Assembly: GCA_964442735.1 (NCBI GenBank)
Contig: CAYUAP010000009.1
Span: 8,047 to 72,046 of the forward strand
Direction of reading: 5' to 3'
Source of the DNA: JAUNBG01 sp964442735
Lineage (GTDB): Bacteria > Planctomycetota > Planctomycetia > Pirellulales > Thermoguttaceae
Length of the DNA stretch: 64,000 nucleotides
Part shown: in pieces, positions 53,393-62,369 of the stretch
Position numbering within the stretch: the stretch's first letter is position 1
How the letters are laid out: each line of letters opens with the position of its first letter
Made by a program: the position numbers and the translations under genes
Notes under the pieces: generated by a model
What the model saw: the letters and a program-made list of their open reading frames with translations, nothing else
What the model was told of the DNA's origin: nothing
The model's database searches: none

Positions 53393-56029
53393 ATGGCAAA
53401 AAGTAAATCGTCCGGTTTTTCAGTGGCTGGATTTAAGAAGCATTATTTCTGGGCTGTATTACCGACATTATTAATAGCGGCTTTTGTAATATCGAGTATA
53501 GCCCATAGTGCGATCAAAAAAAAGTTCGACGAAAAGAAGACTGCGGTAGAGACGGAAAAAACGGGGATTGATTCCGTTGCGTCGGATAGCAAACATCCTA
53601 ATGATGAAACAATCGAAGCCATTAAAAAAGAGACGGATATTTTAAAGAAAAGTGTGTTTGAGGCATGGACTCTCATGTATACGGATCAGAAGATGCGTAA
53701 TCGTTGGCCTCGAAAATTATCCCGTGAATTTTTAACGTTAGTGGAGAGTTTAAAGTTTCGTTCACCAATTGACCCAACGAAGCCCCACCTTCGTGAAGAC
53801 TATTCCTTTTTTATTGGGAATCATCTGCCGGAACTGTTAAAACAATTGGGACGTCGGCGCTGTCAAGTTCACGATTATAAATACGTCGAACGTGAAAAAA
53901 AGTTTTTCCCTGTATATGAAGACAAGGAAAAAGGAACCTATTATATATTGATAACAGAAGGGGAAGCTCCTGCGGAAAAGGTAAAGGAAGTTCAGGTTTA
54001 TGATGTTAAGCGCGATCTTCTGACGAAGGTTACGGACAGTAGTGAAAGAGCGCGTTTAACCAGTCAGGAACGGGTCCCCTATTATCGTGAAATGGACCCA
54101 TGGATAGTGACGCCCAAGGATTATATGACATTTGGTTCTCTGGCTTCAATGGGGATGATGGGTGGAATGTCCGGTGATATGTCCGGGGGACTTGGTCCTG
54201 GAATGGGTCCTGGTATGAGTGGTGGAATGGGTCCTGGCCCTGGTATGAGTGGTGGAATGGGTCCTGCCGGTGGTGCCGCTGGCGCTATGGCAGGTCCTGG
54301 TGCGCCCGGGATGAGTGGTGATGGGGCTCGTGGAAGTATGGATGGTATGGGCGGCATGGGGGGCATGACTAGTGGAGTGGCTATTCCTGGTGAAGGAATT
54401 GATCCGGCTTTGGAGCAGTTGCCAGGTTCCTCTAATGCAAATGTTGGAGGTGACGCTTTAGGTGGGGGAATGGCAGCCGCTCCCGCGATGGGGCCTGCGA
54501 GGGCTGGTGGAGGAATGGCTGGTGTCGGACGCAGTACTGGAAGTGATGTCTCCTATCCAGGTCTACCTCCCTATATTGAACGTAAAAGAATTGTTGGTAA
54601 TGTCGATTGGACTAATCCAGAAATCTACAGCCTTCCAACTTGGAGTCAAGGTGGATATCCCAAATCCATTGAAATTTGGTATGCACAGGAATCATTATGG
54701 GTTTATGAAGCACTTTTGCGTATTATTACCGAGACCAACAAGACTTCTCCTGATAATATAGCGAATGCTCCAGTTAAATCGATTGAAGCCATTTTGATAG
54801 GTCAACAGGCTGCTACTGCTTGGCAAGTACTTGATTTTGCCGTTGGTGATTTAACGGGAGCTAGTATGATGAGCAGTAGTATGGGGATGAGTGGCATGGG
54901 AATGGAAGCGGGAGCCGGATCTGATAGCAGTGCCGGTGGCGCTGGAATTTCCGGATCGGCAGATATGGAAGGCTCGATGGGGGCTACTGAATTGACGGAA
55001 GAGGATATCTTGAAAAGAATCCTGTTCGGTCGTTATCTTAATGCCGAAAACGAGCCTCTTCCTGCTGACGAAGTTCCTCCATTTGCCGAATTTAATAAAA
55101 TGCCTGTCTGCATGAAATTAATTATCGATCAGAGAAGAATTCCAGACCTCTTGGTTAATTGTGCGAACTGTTCTATGCCAATTGATATTAAACACATCCG
55201 AATATGTCCGGATAATGCTATTCCATTTTCTCCTGCCGGGGCTGGTGGAATGGGGGCCGGTATGGAAGGTGGAATGAGCGCAGGTATGCCCGGTATGAGT
55301 AGCGGTATGGGGCCTGGTGCGGCTGGTCCTGCCATGTCGGGTGGAGCTGGTATGAGTGGTGGTCCCAGTGCTGCTAGTGCTTCTGGTCCTCGTGGTGGTA
55401 TGGATGAAATGGGTGGAGGGGGTATGAGCGGTGTCGGCAATATCGATGTCGGTCGTTCAGAAATTAGTCAGATTGCCGGTTATGGTGTCGATGCAATTCG
55501 TGTTGAAGTCTATGGTATCATTAATATCTTTAATGAACCGAACCTTTCAGAATTTGGAACTGGTTCCAAGACTTCCGAGAAAGATACCGGAATGACAGAA
55601 GAGACTTTAAACGCTCCAACGGTCGGTGAAGCACAACAAGCTAAAGAAGCGAATGCTGATTCAGTGGTAACACCTGCAACAGGGACACCTGGGGCAACAT
55701 CTGCAACAGCAACACCTGTAGCGGAGACACCTGCGGCCAAACCTGCAACGGGGACACCTGCGGCCAAACCTGCAACGGGGACACCTGCGGCCAAACCTGC
55801 AACGGGGACACCGGCAGCAACACCTGCAACGGGGACACCTGCGGCCAAACCTGCAACGGGGACACCGGCAGCAACACCTGCAACGGGGACACCTGCGGCC
55901 AAACCTGCAACGGGGACACCTGCGGCAACACCTGCAACAGGAACACCGGCAGCAACACCTGCAACAGGGACACCGGCAGCAACACCTGCAACAGGGACAC
56001 CGGCAGCCAAACCTGCGGCAGGAACCTGA
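53393..56029 (+). CDS. PilM-operon membrane protein with Gly/Met-rich linkers and PATGTPAA tail
   Basis: This 878-residue protein has a membrane helix at about residues 16-38 (FWAVLPTLLIAAFVISSIA), then a likely coiled coil (AIKKKFDEKKTAVETEKTG). The folded parts are interrupted by Gly/Met/Ala-rich stretches (SMGMMGGMSGDMSGGLGPGM and others, near residues 245-340, 487-530 and 615-680). The tail is eleven 9-residue repeats. The single N-terminal anchor and its place after PilM suggest a PilN/PilO-like partner, but I see no sequence motif that proves it. SD is weak (AAGGCG). The gap to the PilM-like gene is 161 bases. Confidence 0.75.
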   Translation: MAKSKSSGFSVAGFKKHYFWAVLPTLLIAAFVISSIAHSAIKKKFDEKKTAVETEKTGIDSVASDSKHPNDETIEAIKKETDILKKSVFEAWTLMYTDQKMRNRWPRKLSREFLTLVESLKFRSPIDPTKPHLREDYSFFIGNHLPELLKQLGRRRCQVHDYKYVEREKKFFPVYEDKEKGTYYILITEGEAPAEKVKEVQVYDVKRDLLTKVTDSSERARLTSQERVPYYREMDPWIVTPKDYMTFGSLASMGMMGGMSGDMSGGLGPGMGPGMSGGMGPGPGMSGGMGPAGGAAGAMAGPGAPGMSGDGARGSMDGMGGMGGMTSGVAIPGEGIDPALEQLPGSSNANVGGDALGGGMAAAPAMGPARAGGGMAGVGRSTGSDVSYPGLPPYIERKRIVGNVDWTNPEIYSLPTWSQGGYPKSIEIWYAQESLWVYEALLRIITETNKTSPDNIANAPVKSIEAILIGQQAATAWQVLDFAVGDLTGASMMSSSMGMSGMGMEAGAGSDSSAGGAGISGSADMEGSMGATELTEEDILKRILFGRYLNAENEPLPADEVPPFAEFNKMPVCMKLIIDQRRIPDLLVNCANCSMPIDIKHIRICPDNAIPFSPAGAGGMGAGMEGGMSAGMPGMSSGMGPGAAGPAMSGGAGMSGGPSAASASGPRGGMDEMGGGGMSGVGNIDVGRSEISQIAGYGVDAIRVEVYGIINIFNEPNLSEFGTGSKTSEKDTGMTEETLNAPTVGEAQQAKEANADSVVTPATGTPGATSATATPVAETPAAKPATGTPAAKPATGTPAAKPATGTPAATPATGTPAAKPATGTPAATPATGTPAAKPATGTPAATPATGTPAATPATGTPAATPATGTPAAKPAAGT
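55727..56023 (+). repeat. 27-bp coding minisatellite (11 units)
   Basis: Eleven 27-base units encode TPAA(K/T)PATG, ending one codon before the stop. Units alternate Lys and Thr, and some carry silent differences (ACCTGCGGC or ACCGGCAGC), so the array has expanded more than once. Confidence 0.92.
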
Positions 56030-56129
56030 TAGGCTCTTCCATTGATATTGGACTTGGGAGGTTTTAGAACCTTCTTTAAAACAGCATTTAACAACCAACA
56101 ATTATATATAATCATATATCGAGGACTTC

Positions 56130-58130
56130 ATGTGTGCGAAAGCTAAATCGAAGATCAAAAAAAGAACATCGTCTCATATTAGCGATAATATTATGTTCAA
56201 GCATGGCGAAAAAGTCATTTTTATCTTGGTTATCCTTTTAGTGGGATGGATGGTAACCAAAGGGAGTGGTTTGGACAAGTTTACTTTAACGCCGGAACAA
56301 ATTGAGGATGCATCGAAACGTGCATCTGAAAATATTCGCAATAGTAAAGTAACGCCGGTTGAAATCGATCCAGGCATTGTTGTCTATGATTACAGTGCTT
56401 TTTCCAATCTAATTAAGACGGCGGTAAAAGTTAATGCGTATGAGACGCCGATTCGTTGGGATCAGTCGTTATTCCCAGATAAAATAAAGAGACCGAATAT
56501 TATGCCTTTTCCCGTGGAGAATCTTAAAGCGGTTGCCTGTATTGGAAGTATTCAATATCGGGATAAATCGACTTCTGCAACGGCCGGTGGAATGGCAGGT
56601 GGAATGGCCGGTGGAATGGATCCAGCCATGGCAGCCGGTGGTATGGGAGGGGGAATGAGTGGCGGAATGGCTTCTGGTACCAAGACGGAAGGAAAACAAT
56701 GGATTGTTGTTACCGGTTCTATTCCTGTACGAAAACAACTGGATGACTATATGAATAAATTTGGTTCCGCCCAGTACACCGATTCTTTTCGTGACCAGCC
56801 GAAATATATTTATTACGAAATTGAACGGGGTGTTAGAGACACTTCCGGGGATATAAAATGGACGAAGATTGATTTAATCAAAACCATGCGCAAGGAAATG
56901 AATCAGTGGGCTGGTATTGGAATGGAGCCTGTGGATACGAGTTATTTTGTGCCGGTTGATCCTAATTATCCACCGATGGCCATGTCATGTCCACCAATGA
57001 CTAATAGAACATTTAGTGAAGAGGCAGCTAATTTACCAAATATTCCTGTTCAATCCGATGAAATGATGAAAGAGGCATCTGTTGAGGTTGAGAGACAGAA
57101 TCAGCTCCGTGCCAAAATGGAAAATATTTCTGACGAAGCCATTTTAAATCAGTCACCATTTGCAGCGAGTGATGCCGGAATGAGCGGTATGCCAGGAATG
57201 GGAGGGGGAATGCCAGGAATGTCATCCGATATGAGTGGAGGCCTTGGTCCTGGGGCGGCGGCTCCTGGCGGAATGAGTGGAGGAATGGATACCATGATGG
57301 CAGGGGGGCGTCAGTCTCAAGGTACTTCTTCCTGGATGATTAATAAAGATGCGTTTAAAACAACGGTTGAATTGGATTCCAATGTCGCCCCTGTCGATTT
57401 TTATCTGTTTCGGTTTTTTGATTTTGATGTTGTTCAGGGAAAAACCTATTTTTATCGTGTTAAATTGAAATTAGCCAATCCGAATTATGGTTTGGAAGAT
57501 AATTTTGTAGAGGATCCCAAAACGATAACGAAGACCTTTATTACTTCCGATTATAGTAAAGAATCCAATCCGGTCTCCTTGGGAACAGATTCACGAATCT
57601 ATTTCCAGTCGATCCAGGACAGTGAACGTGCGGGGCGTAGTCCAACGTTGGAAATATCTTCTATTCATTTTGATAAAGATTCCGCATCCGAATCGATCAG
57701 TAAATCACTTCGAGTAGTACGTGGTCAGGTTGCCAATTTTACGGGGCAGACACATAAACCGATAGATTCTACGCGACAGACGACTATGGATATGATGGGG
57801 GGAATGAGTTCCGGAATGGATCCGATGATGATGGGAATGACTCAAACTAAAAAGAAGAGTAAAGACGTTGGTAAATCGGTCGATCACATTTCGAATATTT
57901 GTGTTTTAGATGTTGTTGGCGGATATAAAATTCCTAATACGGAACTACGTTCTCCGGCCAAGGCTCTCATTTTGGAGCCGAGTGGACTGATTCAACTACA
58001 CAACTTAAGTGATGATATTCGCGAAGTGAATCGGTTTGAAAACAAGTCATCGTCTACCGGTGGTATGGGAGGAATGAGCGGAATGAGTGGCGGCTTGGGA
58101 CCTGGTGGGCCTATGGGTGGGATGTTCTAA
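56130..58130 (+). CDS. PilM-operon membrane protein, third member
   Basis: This 666-residue protein has a membrane helix at about residues 28-47 (GEKVIFILVILLVGWMVTKG). A periplasmic-type region follows with three Gly/Met-rich inserts (GGMAGGMAGGMDPAMAAGG, GMSGMPGMGGGMPGMSSDM, MMGGMSSGMDPMMMGM) and a Gly/Met tail. A mid-protein FYRVKLKLANPNYG segment resembles a beta-sandwich. The function is unknown; position three in the PilM run and the shared linkers suggest a PilO/PilP-like component. SD GAGGA. The next gene starts 3 bases after the stop. Confidence 0.75.
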   Translation: MCAKAKSKIKKRTSSHISDNIMFKHGEKVIFILVILLVGWMVTKGSGLDKFTLTPEQIEDASKRASENIRNSKVTPVEIDPGIVVYDYSAFSNLIKTAVKVNAYETPIRWDQSLFPDKIKRPNIMPFPVENLKAVACIGSIQYRDKSTSATAGGMAGGMAGGMDPAMAAGGMGGGMSGGMASGTKTEGKQWIVVTGSIPVRKQLDDYMNKFGSAQYTDSFRDQPKYIYYEIERGVRDTSGDIKWTKIDLIKTMRKEMNQWAGIGMEPVDTSYFVPVDPNYPPMAMSCPPMTNRTFSEEAANLPNIPVQSDEMMKEASVEVERQNQLRAKMENISDEAILNQSPFAASDAGMSGMPGMGGGMPGMSSDMSGGLGPGAAAPGGMSGGMDTMMAGGRQSQGTSSWMINKDAFKTTVELDSNVAPVDFYLFRFFDFDVVQGKTYFYRVKLKLANPNYGLEDNFVEDPKTITKTFITSDYSKESNPVSLGTDSRIYFQSIQDSERAGRSPTLEISSIHFDKDSASESISKSLRVVRGQVANFTGQTHKPIDSTRQTTMDMMGGMSSGMDPMMMGMTQTKKKSKDVGKSVDHISNICVLDVVGGYKIPNTELRSPAKALILEPSGLIQLHNLSDDIREVNRFENKSSSTGGMGGMSGMSGGLGPGGPMGGMF

Positions 58131-58133
58131 TAT

Positions 58134-59615
58134 ATGGAGAATTTTCCATCTGTTTCCAATAATGGTATTCTGACATTACCTGAAATTATAGGTTTGGATG
58201 CCAAACGTTCTCTTGTCCGTATTCCTCCGGAACTGGATGTACCATTAACGTCAAGAGTTCGTGCCATTATCGACACTTGGGAATTTCGGCGTCTGGCCGG
58301 AATTTCTCAATTGGGACTGGTCGCCTTGGTCTATCCGGGCGCCAGACATACCCGATTCGAACATTCTTTAGGGGTTTATCGTTTATCTCTTCTCGTTCTC
58401 AAACGTTTGGTCCATGATTCACGTTTCGCATTGTTGGTAACGGATCTGGACGCTTTAACTTTTATTGCCGCCGCGCTTCTTCATGATATCGGGCATTATC
58501 CCTATTGTCATCTGTTGGAAGATTTGAAACTGCCCGGACTTGTCCCCCATGAAGTTTTGGCCAAAACTTTTATTCAGGATGGGGCTATTGGCGATATTCT
58601 TCGAAGTCAATGGAAGGTGGAGCCTCTGGATGTTCTGGCACTCCTGGCCAAAAGGGATCCGGAACGAGGGAACGACGACGAAATGGAATATAATCGAAGA
58701 AAAAAGGTATTTCGTCTTTTTGCGTCGATTTTATCAGGGCCTGTCGATATTGACAAGATGGATTATCTTTATCGGGACAGTTTAGGGGCAGGCGTCCCCT
58801 ATGGCAAAAATTTCGATATGGAGCGTTTAATTGGTAGTCTTTGTCTGAATCGGGAAGGGGACGGTCTCGCAATCTCCGACAAGGGGAAAACGGCGGCTGA
58901 ACTAATGGTATTTGCCCGTTATGTCATGTTTAGTGAAGTCTATTGGCATCATACAGTTCGTGCCGCTACGGTTATGTTTCAACGTGCGTTTAATATGGTT
59001 GTTCTGCCGAAGGATACGATTGTTTTTGAAGAGGCATTGCATTTTTCTGATAAAGAGATGTTCGAATTTTTACGTCAACGTTTGTTAATAGCCTTGGAGA
59101 AGACGGAAGACAAGCAAGTTCGCATACAATATATGGGAGCACTTCATCTTCTGGAGGGAATTTTTGGTGGAGAGCGTTTATTATACAAGAGAGTGCGTCA
59201 ATTCAGTATTATTGAAGAGCCGGATCTCTATCGTATTCTGGCTGGACGTCCATTTCAGGATTTATGGAACATATCGCGTCAATTTATTGTACTTGTCAAC
59301 AAGGCTTTTAAGGCCAAGGCGGAAGTGACAGGGAAAAGAGCCTATCAGGCGAAGGAGTACGAGTTACTGTTAGACGCGCCTCCAGTGGATCGGGAAGTTG
59401 AATTTCAGATCGATATCTATTATCCTCGCGAGAATCGATATCGATCTTTATCAGAGGCATCTCCAGTAATTCGGGCTTTGGCACGGGAACAATTTGACGA
59501 TTATGTCAAAAGAGTTCGTCTTTTTGCAACGCCGTCCCTGGCAAAGCATTTATTGGAATTGGTGGATATTAACGAGATTTTACAGGAAGCTATTGGCGTC
59601 GGGAAAACGGATTAA
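58134..59615 (+). CDS. HD-domain phosphohydrolase (dNTPase/SAMHD1-like)
   Basis: This 493-residue protein has the metal-binding HD pattern: HTRFEHSLGVYRLS (first His, about residue 72), AALLHDIGHYPYCH (His-Asp, about 116-123) and GPVDIDKMDYLYRDS (last Asp). This arrangement is that of dGTPase/SAMHD1-type enzymes, which hydrolyse dNTPs to nucleosides and triphosphate. Some planctomycete relatives have other substrates, so the exact reaction is not assigned. It lies 3 bases after the third PilM-operon gene and 22 bases before a GH28 gene, so it is probably co-transcribed. Confidence 0.9.
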   Translation: MENFPSVSNNGILTLPEIIGLDAKRSLVRIPPELDVPLTSRVRAIIDTWEFRRLAGISQLGLVALVYPGARHTRFEHSLGVYRLSLLVLKRLVHDSRFALLVTDLDALTFIAAALLHDIGHYPYCHLLEDLKLPGLVPHEVLAKTFIQDGAIGDILRSQWKVEPLDVLALLAKRDPERGNDDEMEYNRRKKVFRLFASILSGPVDIDKMDYLYRDSLGAGVPYGKNFDMERLIGSLCLNREGDGLAISDKGKTAAELMVFARYVMFSEVYWHHTVRAATVMFQRAFNMVVLPKDTIVFEEALHFSDKEMFEFLRQRLLIALEKTEDKQVRIQYMGALHLLEGIFGGERLLYKRVRQFSIIEEPDLYRILAGRPFQDLWNISRQFIVLVNKAFKAKAEVTGKRAYQAKEYELLLDAPPVDREVEFQIDIYYPRENRYRSLSEASPVIRALAREQFDDYVKRVRLFATPSLAKHLLELVDINEILQEAIGVGKTD

Positions 59616-59637
59616 TTTAACATAACGAGAGGAAAAA

Positions 59638-61017
59638 ATGAAAAGAATGAAAAAAATACAGTGGATCTTTTTTTTAATTTTATGTTTTGCCGTAATTCTG
59701 CCTGTAACAGCGCAACAGTCGAGTTTCGACGTTCGAGATTTCGGGGCCAGAGGCGATGGCAAGACCAAGGACACACAAGCGATTCAGAAGGCTGTTGACG
59801 CCTGTACCAGTCATGGAGGGGGAACGGTTATTGTTCCTCCCGGTACATATATTATCGGATCGATTTTTCTCAAAAATAATGTCGATTTCTACATCATGAG
59901 TGGAGCGTTACTTCAGGGAAGTCCCGATAAAGAGGACTACAATAAACTGGAGATATGTTCTCAAAACAGAGGAAGTATAGCCGAATCATCTTCAGGGGCC
60001 CATTTAATTCTCTGTATTGAGCAGAAGAACGTTACACTTCGCGGACCAGGGAGAATCGACGGCAACAGCAGTAAATTTTTAATCGATCCGAAGGGAAAAC
60101 CCTATCCTGGCCAAGACAAGATTCCTTGGCGTCCTTCGCAAATGCTCTATTTTGTGGAATCTGATAATATTCGTGTTCAGGATATTGAATTAACGAATTC
60201 AACCTATTGGACCTCGTTTTATCACGGTTGTACCCATCTTTTTATTCGTGGTATTAAGATTCAGAATTCACGGAATCCCCATACCCATAATGGTGACGGT
60301 ATTGATATCGATTGTTGTGAATATGTTACAATAAGCGATTGCCAGATTGATTCTGCCGACGACTGTATTACGCTACGTGGTCATGTCTCGCCGTTAAAGA
60401 CCAAACGCCCCTGTCGTTATGTAACGATAACCAACTGTATTCTCTCGACTCCCTGTAATTGTTTCCGATTTGGTGTCGGAGATGGGGAGGTCCGTAATAT
60501 AACAATTAGTAATATTGTTGTTGAAAATGCACGAACCGCATTTAATTTCGTTTCCAGTTGGAGTAAAACAAGTCGTGGAGTCGATATGAGCGATATTCGA
60601 ATCAATAATATTTGTGTTGATTGTGAAATTCTGGTTAATATGTATCATAAATTTGCCGAAAAAACGGAATTAAGAAACGTTTCCATCACGGGAGTCACCG
60701 GTACGTTACGTCAGGTTACTGAAGTTTCGAAGGCACGACGTGATGAAAGTTGTATTTGGTTGAACGCTTATACGCCGTGGATGGTTGCCATTGAAGCCCG
60801 GCCCGACTGTCCTTTTCAAAATATTCGGTTTACCGATATCAATCTTAATGTTTTTCCAAAGGCTCAATGGATTATTAAAAATGTCAATGAATTAACAATG
60901 GAGAATATTGTTCTGAAAACGGTCGATCCGGCTAAATCTGCTGAATATATGTTTACCAACGTTACGAATTTTTATAAAAATGGACGGATAATCCCTGGTA
61001 TTCCAGATAAATATTAG
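59638..61017 (+). CDS. Exported glycoside hydrolase family 28 (polygalacturonase-like)
   Basis: This 459-residue protein has a signal peptide (WIFFLILCFAVILPVTA, cleavage near AQQ) and a right-handed beta-helix. The start of GH28/pectate-lyase-type enzymes is clear (FDVRDFGARGDGKTKDTQAIQKAVDAC). Conserved GH28 blocks are HNGDGIDID (about residue 220) and SADDCITLRG (about 240) with the acidic pair. The next block is FRFGVGDG where GHG is usual, so the family His may be replaced, and exact activity on galacturonan is uncertain. It would degrade pectin or another uronic-acid glycan outside the cell. SD GAGAGG. A hairpin follows. Confidence 0.9.
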   Translation: MKRMKKIQWIFFLILCFAVILPVTAQQSSFDVRDFGARGDGKTKDTQAIQKAVDACTSHGGGTVIVPPGTYIIGSIFLKNNVDFYIMSGALLQGSPDKEDYNKLEICSQNRGSIAESSSGAHLILCIEQKNVTLRGPGRIDGNSSKFLIDPKGKPYPGQDKIPWRPSQMLYFVESDNIRVQDIELTNSTYWTSFYHGCTHLFIRGIKIQNSRNPHTHNGDGIDIDCCEYVTISDCQIDSADDCITLRGHVSPLKTKRPCRYVTITNCILSTPCNCFRFGVGDGEVRNITISNIVVENARTAFNFVSSWSKTSRGVDMSDIRINNICVDCEILVNMYHKFAEKTELRNVSITGVTGTLRQVTEVSKARRDESCIWLNAYTPWMVAIEARPDCPFQNIRFTDINLNVFPKAQWIIKNVNELTMENIVLKTVDPAKSAEYMFTNVTNFYKNGRIIPGIPDKY

Positions 61018-61033
61018 GGTCGTAATTTATACA

Positions 61034-61069
61034 TTTTTGGACGTACATTGGGGGGGAAACGTCCAAAAA
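61034..61069 (+). terminator. Hairpin after the GH28 gene
   Basis: TTTTTGGACGT (61034-61044) and ACGTCCAAAAA (61059-61069) form an 11-bp stem with a 14-base loop, 17 bases after the stop. No T-run follows on the plus strand. Confidence 0.5.
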
Positions 61070-61213
61070 AAGTCTCATAACTGTCTTAAATGAATGTTAT
61101 ATTTTTACTTTTTATAAATACTGTATTTATTCTATACAAAACAACATTTCATGTCATAACCGTTTCCGATTTACTTTATCAGGTAAAGTCCATTTTAGAT
61201 AGGAAATAATATT

Positions 61214-61242
61214 TTGAATTTCGTTCTATCTTTCTATATGTT
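61214..61242 (+). promoter_or_regulatory. Weak promoter candidate for the Fis-like gene
   Basis: TTGAAT (61214-61219), 17 bases, TATGTT (61237-61242), about 25 bases before the ATG. The match is modest. Confidence 0.25.
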
Positions 61243-61268
61243 AATATGTTAATTAACAGGGTTGTTTT

Positions 61269-61613
61269 ATGAAAAAGAATTTGAATATCACAATCAATAC
61301 GGATATCTATCTTGATGGTGAACCAAAAATTCATCTGCCGGATTTCCAATTTGAAAAGGAGGTAATTTTAGTAAAAGAAGAGTTACCTATTGAGAAAGGA
61401 GAAAATGTAGAGAAAAAAGGAGACAAAAATCCATTAATTGAAGCGCATGTTGGAATGACCTATTCGGAAATAGAAAAAAGGATGATTATTACAACATTGA
61501 TCTATTATCAGTGTGATCTGGCAATGACGGCAAAAATACTGGGAATATGTGAAAAAACGCTCTATAATAAAATGATTCTTTATAAAATAAAGATTGACAA
61601 GCATCCTCAATAG
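61269..61613 (+). CDS. Small Fis-type helix-turn-helix protein
   Basis: This 114-residue protein has a charged N-terminal half with no recognised domain (DIYLDGEPKIHLPDFQFEKE). The C-terminus is a Fis/NtrC-type helix-turn-helix at about residues 71-110 (MIITTLIYYQCDLAMTAKILGICEKTLYNKMILYKI). This matches HTH_8, usually the DNA-binding end of sigma-54 activators, but here no AAA+ or receiver domain is present. It may be a stand-alone nucleoid-type regulator or a remnant. A terminator-like hairpin follows. Confidence 0.78.
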   Translation: MKKNLNITINTDIYLDGEPKIHLPDFQFEKEVILVKEELPIEKGENVEKKGDKNPLIEAHVGMTYSEIEKRMIITTLIYYQCDLAMTAKILGICEKTLYNKMILYKIKIDKHPQ

Positions 61614-61663
61614 AAGGATGCAGACTTTACTTTTTTATACATGTTATGGGCATTTCGGGGAGT

Positions 61664-61684
61664 ATTTCCAATGGAAATTTTTTT
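61664..61684 (+). terminator. Rho-independent terminator after the Fis-like gene
   Basis: ATTTCC-AAT-GGAAAT followed by six Ts, 50 bases after the stop. The stem is short (6 bp). A second hairpin follows at 61685-61703 (GTCGAA...TTCGAC). Confidence 0.4.
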
Positions 61685-61774
61685 GTCGAAAATAACGTTC
61701 GACACACTTTTAACCGATCAGAGGGCAGGATAACCGGGGCAGCCGTTATTCATGTTCCTGCCTTCTGTTTGTGA

Positions 61775-62302
61775 TTATTCGCCTTCGAATGTAATTAAGG
61801 AGACGACATCCATATTATTCAGTTGAGAGCGTCCCTTGAGATCCACCAGTTCAATAACAAACGCGCAGCCAACGACCTTGCCTCCATGATCTTCGAGGAG
61901 TTGTCGGCAGGCCTTGGTTGTTCCTCCTGTTGCTAGAAGATCGTCCAGGAGAAGAATACGATCCCCCGGAGTAATGGCGTCTTGATGCATGTGAAGTTCA
62001 TCGGTTCCGTATTCCAACTGGTAGGTAATGGAATAGGTTTTACAGGGGAGTTTTCCCGGCTTGCGGAGCAGAATTAGGCCGGCTCCCAATTGTTTAGCCA
62101 GAGGGGCTCCGAAGATAAAACCACGTGCTTCCGGAACGGCTATTTTATCGATTTTGCCATATTTCTGTATTTTATTTGCAAGTTGATCTATTGTTTGTGC
62201 GAAGCCTTCAGGATTTTGAATCAGTGGCGTTATATCTCTAAAAATAATACCTTGCTTGGGATAGTCGGGAATCGAACGAATGTAATCTACAAGCGGTTTC
62301 AT
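61775..62302 (-). CDS. apt: Adenine phosphoribosyltransferase
   Basis: Apt salvages adenine to AMP using PRPP. The 175-residue protein has the type I phosphoribosyltransferase signature ILLLDDLLATGGTTKA (about residues 117-132), the N-terminal IRSIPDYPKQGIIFRDITPL block and the PEARGFIFGAPLAKQLG loop. Length and motifs are normal. The start at 62302 has AAAGGAATAATA upstream. A 20-bp tandem repeat lies between it and the next gene. GGCAGGA...TCCTGCC downstream (61722-61763) may help end transcription. Confidence 0.97.
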   Translation of the reverse strand: MKPLVDYIRSIPDYPKQGIIFRDITPLIQNPEGFAQTIDQLANKIQKYGKIDKIAVPEARGFIFGAPLAKQLGAGLILLRKPGKLPCKTYSITYQLEYGTDELHMHQDAITPGDRILLLDDLLATGGTTKACRQLLEDHGGKVVGCAFVIELVDLKGRSQLNNMDVVSLITFEGE

Positions 62303-62315
62303 TATTATTCCTTTT

Positions 62316-62365
62316 ACAGTATAAATAAACTAATTACAGTATAAATAAACTAATTACAGTATGAA
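62316..62365. repeat. 20-bp tandem repeat (2.5 copies)
   Basis: ACAGTATAAATAAACTAATT is repeated with an exact 20-base period (62316, 62336, 62356) between the Sua5/phosphatase fusion and apt. Confidence 0.85.
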
Positions 62366-62369
62366 AAAA

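Noticed and set aside
55510..56115. Long minus-strand frame with VAGVAAGVP repeats
   Set aside because: It is the reverse reading of the PATGTPAA minisatellite; open only because of the repeat.
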